The notes beneath the pieces were generated by a model, which searched no databases, was not told where the DNA came from, and worked only from the letters and a program-made list of their open reading frames with translations. From the NCBI GenBank assembly GCA_938042055.1, contig CALIRX010000025.1, positions 1-7,313 of the forward strand: a DNA stretch of 7,313 nucleotides, written 5' to 3'. Every line of letters begins with the position of its first letter. Within the stretch, counting starts at the first letter, position 1. Made by a program: the position numbers and the translations under genes. Shown here piece by piece: positions 1 through 5,096 of the stretch. The stretch comes from an uncultured Candidatus Saccharibacteria bacterium. Lineage in GTDB: Bacteria > Patescibacteriota > Saccharimonadia > Saccharimonadales > Saccharimonadaceae.

Positions 1-154
1 CATCACTTCATCTTTCTTCTCATCCTCACGGGAACGTGATATGTACTATTCTTTAGCACAAGATGAGATCTTATTTCTCTTATGGTGGGTTAAAAAAGAA
101 ATTAAAACTCATCTTGTGTTCGATTGCCTGTCAATGTTCACTTTCGGACAAGGA
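1..154. other. Leader/intergenic stretch without a supported gene
   Basis: I see no credible coding region here. Read leftward it lies downstream of promoter copy A, so it is probably the 5' leader of a gene beyond the left edge. It holds a long inverted repeat (57-118) and a small hairpin at about 27-40 (TCACG/CGTGA around a GGAA tetraloop). Reading frames on both strands are short and cross these structures. Confidence 0.4.
57..118. repeat. Long inverted repeat with 11-bp perfect arms
   Basis: CACAAGATGAG at 57-67 is the exact reverse complement of CTCATCTTGTG at 108-118. The 40-nt interior has further imperfect pairing of TTATTTCT-like against AGAAATTAA-like sequence, so the whole can fold as one long hairpin. 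No U-run follows either arm, so a simple intrinsic terminator is unlikely. It lies about 60 nt into the predicted leftward transcript from promoter copy A; a leader structure, a protein-binding dyad or a mobile-element remnant are all possible. Confidence 0.7.
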
Positions 155-217
155 TTTACTCAACTCATCAACGAAAGCTACTTTCATTTATACCACACTT
201 GCGTAAAAAAGTCAATA
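155..217 (-). promoter_or_regulatory. Leftward promoter-leader repeat, copy A
   Basis: On the minus strand: -35 TTGACT (210-215), 17-nt spacer, -10 TATAAA (187-192), preceded by TGTGG, which makes an extended -10. Just after the -10 is a dyad GAAAG-TAG-CTTTC (173-185). The 47 nt at 155-201 match 1099-1145 (copy B) at 43 positions without gaps, and the T-tract and -35 region continue the match. The ATG overlapping the -10 opens an 18-codon frame, but transcription should start downstream of it, so I do not call a peptide. The promoter points out of the left edge. Confidence 0.7.
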
Positions 218-220
218 TTA

Positions 221-361
221 TTAGGTTCTAGATTGTTTAACAAACCTCTCTGGCGTGTCAATTAAGCCATCTCTGTTAATGTCTTCACCCTTCTCTGATA
301 AATAATCTTTTATAGCGTCGATCAGTTTCGCCTCTGCTGAACTTATTTTTGCTGCAACCAC
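221..361 (-). pseudogene. folE: Truncated GTP cyclohydrolase I (FolE), N-terminal 46 residues
   Basis: A GTG at 361 opens a 46-codon frame ending in tandem TAA codons. It carries the N-terminal signature of type I GTP cyclohydrolase: an AIKDYL helix, then GEDINRDGLIDTPERFVK, which parallels the family pattern GEDPxREGLxDTPxRVAK. FolE makes dihydroneopterin triphosphate from GTP for folate or 7-deazaguanine synthesis. The catalytic zinc domain (the full protein is near 180-200 residues) is missing, so it cannot be active. A well-placed Shine-Dalgarno GGAAGGAG (370-377) lies 8 nt upstream inside the Ham1 gene, and the start overlaps the Ham1 3' end by 19 nt. This shows a formerly coupled operon gene. 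The frame breaks beside promoter copy A, suggesting a deletion joint. Residues 27-38 also fit an EF-hand loop, a less likely reading. Confidence 0.65.
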
Positions 362-891
362 TGTGCTAACTCCTTCCATACTACAGATATCATGTCGGTC
401 TTTTCATCGTCACTCATCTCAGCTATCGTCTTGTTTGTGCCATCAACTTTGAAATATTTATCGTAGTCACGACCATTCTCGCCGCGTGGTTCGCTGAGTA
501 ATTCACCATGCACTTTGTACGTAAACGTCTTGATTTCTAGTCCATCTAGATACGTAACCGTACGCTGAGTGTATGCCCCTCTGTCATCTCTAAGCAATTT
601 TACTATGTTTTCTATGCCGATAGTATCAAGTGCGTACTTCGTGTAAACCCCTGGAAAACCTTTGAGGCTTTTGATAAACAGCCCAGAGTCCATAACAACC
701 AGTGGGCTCTTTAATAGTTCGTAGTATTTTTGAGCTTTATCAATGGATACTTCTTCTTGGCTATCTGATTGAATTTCCGGTACATCAGGTAGCTCCCTGT
801 CGGGAGCTGTGAGTGTTAGACCCGCCCCCAATAATGCCTGGTTTGCTCCAGCTAATTTATATTTATTGGTTGTGGCGTAGGTTATATTCAT
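343..891 (-). CDS. Divergent Ham1/RdgB-family nucleoside triphosphate pyrophosphatase
   Basis: The 182-residue protein has the order of the Ham1/RdgB family, which hydrolyses non-canonical purine NTPs (ITP, XTP, dITP) to the monophosphate and pyrophosphate. Seen: N-terminal ATTNKYK (6-12; family TGNxxK), an acidic loop then K52-A53, DSG with the probable catalytic Asp68, a PGVYTKYA loop (80-87; family PGxYSARY), a C-terminal region with Tyr143, Asp144 and Phe147 in place of GFGYDPIF, and EMSDDEK (158-164). The usual SHR base-recognition motif is changed to SVV (169-171), and the first Asp of ADDSG is Met67, so the substrate may differ. Length is slightly below the typical 190-200. The ATG at 891 has a strong AAAGGAGG site just upstream. 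It is the middle gene of a leftward operon with the 55-aa ORF before it and folE' overlapping its end. Confidence 0.82.
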   Translation of the reverse strand: MNITYATTNKYKLAGANQALLGAGLTLTAPDRELPDVPEIQSDSQEEVSIDKAQKYYELLKSPLVVMDSGLFIKSLKGFPGVYTKYALDTIGIENIVKLLRDDRGAYTQRTVTYLDGLEIKTFTYKVHGELLSEPRGENGRDYDKYFKVDGTNKTIAEMSDDEKTDMISVVWKELAQWLQQK

Positions 892-911
892 AAAGCCCCT
901 CCTTTATTGAA

Positions 912-1079
912 TTATTCTTTTCTTTGCCATGCAGCTCTTGCATAAAAACATTCTTCATTACCACTAGTACAGGAGTAAGTATTGGAACAGACCATGATCG
1001 TATCAGCAACGAGGGACAATAGACTCATATCTGGATATTCTGGCCCCTCAGGAAGCACCTTTTCTGCGCCTATTATCAC
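912..1079 (-). CDS. Small hypothetical protein with three cysteines (55 aa)
   Basis: A GTG at 1079 opens a 55-codon frame ending 20 nt before the Ham1 start. The product begins MIIGAEKVLPEGPEYPD, continues with a hydrophobic stretch (MSLLSLVADTIMV, 18-30), and has Cys31, Cys37 and Cys44 before a charged end (AWQRKE). I recognise no family. Support for coding: promoter copy B sits directly upstream, AAGGAG lies 12 nt before the GTG (slightly long), and the spacing to Ham1 suits an operon. The hydrophobic part is too short for a clear membrane anchor. It could also be the remnant of a longer gene. Confidence 0.45.
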   Translation of the reverse strand: MIIGAEKVLPEGPEYPDMSLLSLVADTIMVCSNTYSCTSGNEECFYARAAWQRKE

Positions 1080-1098
1080 CGTTCGTATAGTCTCCTTG

Positions 1099-1160
1099 TT
1101 TGCTCAACTCATCAACAAAAGCTACTTTCACTTATATCACACTTGTATAAAAAGTAAATA
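1099..1160 (-). promoter_or_regulatory. Leftward promoter-leader repeat, copy B
   Basis: On the minus strand: -35 TTTACT (1153-1158), 16-nt spacer, -10 TATAAG (1131-1136) preceded by TGTGA (extended -10). The dyad AAAG-TAG-CTTT (1118-1128) follows the -10 at the same 2-nt distance as in copy A. The gapless match to copy A is 43 of 47 and extends well into the transcribed leader. It should drive the 55-aa ORF, Ham1 and folE' operon, and it diverges from the tRNA-Val promoter. Confidence 0.7.
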
Positions 1161-1178
1161 GGATATACTCGACGTAAC

Positions 1179-1207
1179 TTGTCAGGACTTAAAACCTGAA
1201 CTATAAT
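1179..1207 (+). promoter_or_regulatory. Promoter of tRNA-Val
   Basis: TTGTCA (1179-1184) and a perfect TATAAT (1202-1207) are 17 nt apart. Transcription would start near 1214, about 40 nt before the mature tRNA. The 12-mer AACTATAATTAG around this -10 recurs at 1857-1868 upstream of typA. The spacer contains a short dyad TCAGG/CCTGA. Confidence 0.8.
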
Positions 1208-1253
1208 TAGCTCACATCACGAGTTCGTTAAATAAAACGACAGATGTAATTAC

Positions 1254-1330
1254 GGGAAATTAGCTCAGTTGGCTAGAGCGCACGATTCACATTCGTGAGG
1301 TCACAGGTTCGAGCCCTGTATTTCCCACCA
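1254..1330 (+). tRNA. tRNA-Val, anticodon CAC
   Basis: A complete cloverleaf: acceptor GGGAAAT (1254-1260) pairs fully with ATTTCCC (1320-1326); D stem GCTC/GAGC (1263-1266, 1276-1279); anticodon stem CACGA/TCGTG (1281-1285, 1293-1297) with loop TTCACAT; T stem ACAGG/CCTGT around TTCGAGC (1308-1314). The anticodon at 1288-1290 is CAC, which reads GUG (valine). Discriminator A1327 is followed by an encoded CCA. The gene stands alone, with its own promoter and terminator. Confidence 0.96.
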
Positions 1331-1353
1331 TTTTGACAATTTTTCACCATAAG

Positions 1354-1381
1354 AAAATCACCCGTAGTTAGGGTGATTTTT
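1354..1381. terminator. Bidirectional intrinsic terminator between tRNA-Val and the 91-aa gene
   Basis: AAAATCACCC (1354-1363) pairs perfectly with GGGTGATTTT (1371-1380) around a 7-nt loop. The A-run on one side and T-run on the other give a U-tract in either direction, so it can end both the rightward tRNA transcript and the convergent leftward transcript. Confidence 0.85.
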
Positions 1382-1428
1382 AATAATTGGAACAAGCATG
1401 GAACTTGTGCTATAAATTGACAAACGAA

Positions 1429-1704
1429 CTAATATTCTCTATTTTCTGGCAAAGATTCTATTTTCTCAACACAGTCCTGCATTGCCTGTTCGCTCGCTGC
1501 ATCCTCATCAGATAACGCTTCTTCGCAGTCAGAGCACCCAATACACCACAATATTCCAAGAATACCTTCAGCGTCCGATGTAAGCTTTTTCACTTCGGCA
1601 CCTAACCCTGACCCTCTAGTTGCGATGTCTCCAAGTTTCCTAATTATACGACTCAGTTCTTCAACATATCTTTCAGTATCCAAAGGCTGTAGCTCGCCAA
1701 ACAT
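1429..1704 (-). CDS. Hypothetical acidic, cysteine-rich protein (91 aa)
   Basis: A 91-residue acidic protein I do not recognise. The N-terminal part (10-30) is a probable amphipathic helix (ERYVEELSRIIRKLGD), a second helix covers about 36-55, and the C-terminal half is Asp/Glu-rich. Cys54, Cys57 and Cys60 form a CxxCxxC cluster (CIGCSDC) with Cys78 further on, which could hold a metal or form disulfides. There is no signal peptide or membrane segment. The ATG at 1704 follows AGGAGAGG at good spacing, and promoter copy C lies about 60 nt upstream of it, so the gene has complete expression signals. It shares its promoter type with the Ham1/folE' operon, suggesting co-regulation (inference). 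Confidence 0.7.
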   Translation of the reverse strand: MFGELQPLDTERYVEELSRIIRKLGDIATRGSGLGAEVKKLTSDAEGILGILWCIGCSDCEEALSDEDAASEQAMQDCVEKIESLPENREY

Positions 1705-1744
1705 AAATTATCCTCTCCTGAATAGTCATCTCTTATATCAATAA

Positions 1745-1798
1745 GTTCATTGATGAAACTAGTTTATTAATTTATATCACATGGACATAAAAAATCAA
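1745..1798 (-). promoter_or_regulatory. Leftward promoter-leader repeat, diverged copy C
   Basis: On the minus strand: -35 TTGATT (1793-1798), T-rich 16-nt spacer, -10 TATAAA (1771-1776) preceded by TGTGA (extended -10). The palindrome AAACTAGTTT (1756-1765) lies at the expected transcription start, where copies A and B have AAAG-TAG-CTTT. Similarity to A and B is strong from -35 to -10 and weak but visible in the leader. It drives the 91-aa gene. Confidence 0.65.
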
Positions 1799-1859
1799 CA
1801 CAGCCGTCGCCAGATTGACTTTTTATTTATTTAATGCCAACCGAAAAAATAACACAAAC

Positions 1860-1927
1860 TATAATTAGATATACTTCTTAGCGCCATCTTCTAAAAACTT
1901 TTCACCTCTATTATTTCGTGATATAAT
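1860..1927 (+). promoter_or_regulatory. Promoter elements upstream of typA
   Basis: Two perfect TATAAT boxes lie upstream of typA. The proximal one (1922-1927) has TTTTCA (1899-1904) at 17 nt and would start RNA near 1934, leaving about 12 nt before the GTG or 36 nt before the ATG. The distal one (1860-1865) sits in the same AACTATAATTAG context as the tRNA-Val -10 but lacks a clear -35. Which is used is not decided by sequence. Confidence 0.5.
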
Positions 1928-1934
1928 TACCTTA

Positions 1935-1972
1935 AAGGAAGGTCTGTGTTAATATCAGACCATATTTTTATG
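1935..1972 (+). promoter_or_regulatory. typA initiation region: Shine-Dalgarno, hairpin and two possible starts
   Basis: AAAGGAAGG (1934-1942) lies 5-6 nt before GTG 1946 (measured from the AAGGA core). GGTCTG (1941-1946) pairs exactly with CAGACC (1956-1961) around a 9-nt loop that includes the rest of the GTG. An in-frame ATG follows at 1970. If the hairpin forms, the AAGGA core would sit about 8 nt from the ATG across the stem base. This allows start at GTG (linear) or ATG (folded). Confidence 0.5.
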
Positions 1973-3793
1973 AAGGACGCTAGCAAGATTCGAAACATTG
2001 CCATTATTGCCCACGTCGACCACGGCAAAACAACTATGGTCGACGGGCTATTAAAGCAGTCGCGAACATTCCGCGACAACCAAGCCGAGATGAGCCAGGA
2101 ATTGATTATGGATTCCGGCGATCAAGAGCACGAGCGCGGTATCACCATCACCGCCAAACAAACGTCGATTTTTTACGGTGACTATAAGATAAACATCATC
2201 GACACGCCAGGACACGCCGATTTCTCTGGCGAAGTTGAGCGAACCTTGAATATGGCTGACGGCGTTTTGCTGATCGTGGACGCGCAGGAAGGTCCGATGC
2301 CTCAGACTAAATTCGTATTAGCGAAGGCGCTTGAGCTGGGGCTGAAGCCTGTCGTGATTATCAATAAGATTGACAAGCCAGCCAGGCGAATTGCCGAAGT
2401 TGAAGACGAGCTGAGCGATCTGTTTTTGGAGCTAGCGACCGATGATTCTCAATTGCAATATCCAATTTATTACGCAATCGGACGCGACGGAAAATCATGG
2501 AAAGAAATTCCCGCTAACACCGACGAAGACGCGGATTTGACGCCAATTTTTGATGCGATCATCAACGATATTCCAGCGCCAGACGTGACGGAAAACGGCG
2601 CGTTTCAACTGCTTGTTACCAGCTTACAATATGACACGTTCCAGGGGAAATACGCGATTGGGCGAATTGCTCGCGGATCTGTTAAGCGCGGTTTGCAAGT
2701 CAGTTTGATGAAAAATGGCGAAGTCGCGGGCTCTGCACGAATTGAGAAAGTTTTTGGCTATCGCGGCTTGAATCGCGAGGAACTTGACGAAGCTTTCGCT
2801 GGCGACATTGTGGCGCTGGTTGGCGTGGCTGACGCACATATTGGCGATACGATTGCCGACAAAGAACAGCCTGAAGCGCTACCAACAATTGACATCGAAG
2901 CGCCAACTCTGAGCATGTACCTCGGACCGAACACCAGCCCAATGAAAGGTCGCGAGGGCGAGTTTACGACATCCAGGCAAATTGGCGACCGATTGAAGCG
3001 AGAGCTTGAAACCAACGTGGCGCTACGCGTTGAGGAAAACGGAATTGGCTTTACGATTTCTGGACGCGGCGAATTGCACTTAAGTGTTTTGATTGAAACC
3101 ATGCGACGCGAGGGCTTTGAGTTTGAAGTTGGACGACCGCAAGTTGTTACAATTACCGAAGATGGCGTTGAGAAAGAACCGATTGAAGAATTGCAAATTG
3201 AAGTCGGAAGCGAATTTATCGGTGCGATTAGCCAAGAGCTTGGCGCGCGACACGCCGAAATGAAATCTCAGGAAACGACCACCGCTGGCGCTGCCCGCCT
3301 GACTTACATTTTGCCAACGAGAGCTCTGATTGGTCTGCGCAACATTTTATTGACCGCCACCAGAGGTACGGTGATTATGAATTCCCTGCCTCACGGATAT
3401 CAACCGCTTGGCGGAAAATTGCCAAAAACCCGCAATGGAGTTTTAATCGCGTTTGAGGCTGGCACAACAACACCTTATGCTTTGCAAGCGGCTGAGGCGC
3501 GCGGCGAATTATTGGTCGGACCAGGAACAGAAGTTTACGCCGGAATGATTGTCGGAATCTACAATCGCCAAGAAGATATCGAAATCAACGTTTGTAAGGC
3601 CAAGCATTTGACTAACATGCGTTCCAAATCGTCGGATGGAACTGTGCAATTGACGCCATTTACGCAATTTAGCTTGGAGCAATGTATCGACTTTATCGAA
3701 GATGATGAGCTTTTGGAAGTTACGCCAAAATCATTACGACTTCGCAAGCGATATCTGGACGCAAACGAACGAAAACGCGCCGCGAAACAATAA
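1946..3793 (+). CDS. typA: Translational GTPase TypA/BipA
   Basis: Full-length TypA/BipA, a ribosome-binding EF-G-like GTPase linked to 50S assembly and stress or cold adaptation. Numbered from the GTG (615 residues): G1 AHVDHGKTT (22-30), G2 Thr67 in ERGITI, G3 DTPGH (86-90), G4 NKID (140-143). An EF-Tu-like barrel follows. The EF-G III-like part carries GRGELHLSVLIETMRREG with GRPQVV, and the TypA C-terminal domain ends in the family hallmark LRLRKRYLDANERKR. Length matches the family (about 605-615). The ATG at 1970 gives MKDASKIRNIAIIAHVDHGK, closest to known N-termini, but the Shine-Dalgarno site is better placed for GTG 1946; both are possible. It is monocistronic and ends at a terminator shared with the convergent membrane-protein gene. 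Confidence 0.97.
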   Translation: MLISDHIFMKDASKIRNIAIIAHVDHGKTTMVDGLLKQSRTFRDNQAEMSQELIMDSGDQEHERGITITAKQTSIFYGDYKINIIDTPGHADFSGEVERTLNMADGVLLIVDAQEGPMPQTKFVLAKALELGLKPVVIINKIDKPARRIAEVEDELSDLFLELATDDSQLQYPIYYAIGRDGKSWKEIPANTDEDADLTPIFDAIINDIPAPDVTENGAFQLLVTSLQYDTFQGKYAIGRIARGSVKRGLQVSLMKNGEVAGSARIEKVFGYRGLNREELDEAFAGDIVALVGVADAHIGDTIADKEQPEALPTIDIEAPTLSMYLGPNTSPMKGREGEFTTSRQIGDRLKRELETNVALRVEENGIGFTISGRGELHLSVLIETMRREGFEFEVGRPQVVTITEDGVEKEPIEELQIEVGSEFIGAISQELGARHAEMKSQETTTAGAARLTYILPTRALIGLRNILLTATRGTVIMNSLPHGYQPLGGKLPKTRNGVLIAFEAGTTTPYALQAAEARGELLVGPGTEVYAGMIVGIYNRQEDIEINVCKAKHLTNMRSKSSDGTVQLTPFTQFSLEQCIDFIEDDELLEVTPKSLRLRKRYLDANERKRAAKQ

Positions 3794-3806
3794 TTGCATC
3801 AAGCAC

Positions 3807-3841
3807 AAAAATAACCGCCCCGTAATGGAGCGGCTATTTTT
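3807..3841. terminator. Bidirectional terminator after typA (repeat copy 1)
   Basis: A/T-flanked hairpin: the AAAAATAACCGC side (3807-3818) pairs with the GCGGCTATTTTT side (3830-3841), with one A-C mismatch and a further inner CC/GG pairing. The U-tract works in both directions, ending typA and the convergent gene at 3856-4344. The 27 nt at 3807-3833 recur exactly at 4440-4466. Confidence 0.85.
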
Positions 3842-3855
3842 CATGTGAGAATCAA

Positions 3856-4344
3856 CTAATTGACAAGAGTTTCTTTGACTCGACGAGACTTCAAGAAATA
3901 CAAAATGCTCAATACAACTCCTAAAATCGCAAATAGAGTAATTCCCCCAAACCACGTAACAACAAATCCCGCATCCTTGACCTCCGAGTTGGTAGCAATA
4001 CCAACAACAATCATGTATGCCACATATGCAACCGTTCCGACCACGATATCAGCAATAGCCATCTGTTTACCAATCTTTTTACGCATTAAAATTAGAACTG
4101 CGGCAGATGTCGCCATTACACCCGAAATAATATGCCAAATAATGCCAATAACTTCCCATACCCCAATTGGATTGGCAAATGACGAAAATAATGAATATAT
4201 ATCAGATGCCGCCTGCAGGGCAAATAAGATGACAAACGTCCTCAACCAATCCTTAATTCCAACATAAGACTCTCCCGATGGCTTAAATTGCCGATCAGCC
4301 GACTGTTGCGAATATGATGGTTGCTGCTGGTCTTGATTTTGCAT
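3856..4344 (-). CDS. DUF2569-like four-helix membrane protein, paralogue 1
   Basis: A 162-residue protein with a hydrophilic Gln/Ser-rich N-terminal tail (1-25) and four probable transmembrane helices (about 34-56, 62-87, 94-116, 126-150). A GIKDWLRTF motif leads into helix 1, and it ends LYFLKSRRVKETLVN. The GxxxWL entry to helix 1 and the YFxxSxRVKxT end resemble DUF2569 membrane proteins, whose function is unknown. No catalytic motif is seen. The ATG at 4344 follows AAAAGGAGAG at good spacing. A possible extended -10 (TGTGATAAGAT, 4384-4394) lies upstream without a convincing -35. It is separated from paralogue 2 by a terminator, so it probably has its own promoter. Confidence 0.8.
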   Translation of the reverse strand: MQNQDQQQPSYSQQSADRQFKPSGESYVGIKDWLRTFVILFALQAASDIYSLFSSFANPIGVWEVIGIIWHIISGVMATSAAVLILMRKKIGKQMAIADIVVGTVAYVAYMIVVGIATNSEVKDAGFVVTWFGGITLFAILGVVLSILYFLKSRRVKETLVN

Positions 4345-4438
4345 ATTATCTCTCCTTTTATATAAATCTAAACAGGTAATTCTATCTTATCACAAAAGCC
4401 ACTTTAATACGCTACAAAGCGGCCGTCGCGTCAGTCGT

Positions 4439-4475
4439 AAAAAATAACCGCCCCGTAATGGAGCGGTTTATTTTT
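4439..4475 (-). terminator. Terminator after paralogue 2 (repeat copy 2)
   Basis: The same 27-nt core as the typA-side terminator (4440-4466 against 3807-3833), with AACCGC/GCGGTT arms and flanking A and T runs. On the minus strand it lies 25 nt past the stop of the gene at 4491-5060, almost the same distance as copy 1 has to paralogue 1 (23 nt). It insulates paralogue 1 from upstream transcription. Confidence 0.82.
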
Positions 4476-4490
4476 ATGCGCAGAAAGGAA

Positions 4491-5060
4491 TTAGTTGACA
4501 AGGGTTTCTTTGACTCGACGAGAAGCGAAGAAGTACAAGATTACCAATCCTTCTACTATTAGCATTGTAACGATTGCAGTAATAAATGCTGGAGCGTCTA
4601 CCTCCGACCTTCCGGATGCATATATAACTACCGCATTTGCAACGTTGCCCAATCCAGCTGTGGCGATCGTAGCAACAGCTAGCCACTTACCAAGACGCTT
4701 CTGCATCGTTATGAACACAACTGCACAAATAGCCAAGACTACTAGTACAGGTGAAAATATCAAGGCAATTACATTTTCAGGCTGGCTAAGATTCATTATA
4801 GCCTGGAAAAACACTGCTGTATTGACAAGGCTACCGATAACGAAACAAACCACAAAGAACATTAACCAACCCTTAACACCCTTCAGGGATTCTGCCATCA
4901 CGACATATTGCACTGGCGCTGCTTGAGGTTGTGCAAAATATTGCTGGCTGACCGGTTGCTGCTCATACGGCGTATTCTGCGGTTGTGGCGCGGGACCGTA
5001 TTGTGCGTTTGGATCAGGCTGTGGCGCATATTGCGGCTGCTGAGGTTCTTGTTTTGACAT
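4491..5060 (-). CDS. DUF2569-like four-helix membrane protein, paralogue 2, Pro/Gln tail
   Basis: A 189-residue protein with a long Pro/Gln/Tyr-rich disordered N-terminal tail (1-52), then GVKGWLMFF (61-69) and four probable transmembrane helices (about 65-87, 97-119, 125-148, 157-178), ending LYFFASRRVKETLVN. The last residues match paralogue 1, apart from KS/AS before RRVKETLVN. Such tails are common on small membrane proteins and may mediate interactions. I chose ATG 5060 because AAAAGGAGAAG lies just upstream; a TTG at 5096 would start inside the spacer before that ribosome site. The gene begins 36 nt after the rarA stop, so the two are probably co-transcribed. Function unknown. Confidence 0.82.
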   Translation of the reverse strand: MSKQEPQQPQYAPQPDPNAQYGPAPQPQNTPYEQQPVSQQYFAQPQAAPVQYVVMAESLKGVKGWLMFFVVCFVIGSLVNTAVFFQAIMNLSQPENVIALIFSPVLVVLAICAVVFITMQKRLGKWLAVATIATAGLGNVANAVVIYASGRSEVDAPAFITAIVTMLIVEGLVILYFFASRRVKETLVN

Positions 5061-5096
5061 ATTAACTTCTCCTTTTAAGAATATTGGTAATGCCAA

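Noticed and set aside
134..190. 18-codon leader peptide starting at the ATG that overlaps the -10 of copy A (and its GTG equivalent in copy B)
   Set aside because: Transcription should begin downstream of that codon, and the two reading frames diverge after about 11 residues.
41..265. Plus-strand 74-codon frame
   Set aside because: It crosses the long inverted repeat, promoter copy A and antisense folE', and has no ribosome site.
2624..3102. Overlapping minus-strand frames within typA
   Set aside because: They are antisense to a complete, conserved typA and have no expression signals.
3860..4267. Plus-strand 135-codon frame opposite paralogue 1
   Set aside because: It is an antisense shadow of a well-supported membrane-protein gene; the plus frame opposite paralogue 2 (4495-4926) is the same effect.
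4422..4433. Twelve-base match GCCGTCGCGTCA between the spacer before paralogue 1 and rarA (5513-5524)
   Set aside because: It is short, one copy is explained by rarA coding, and there is no further similarity; probably chance.
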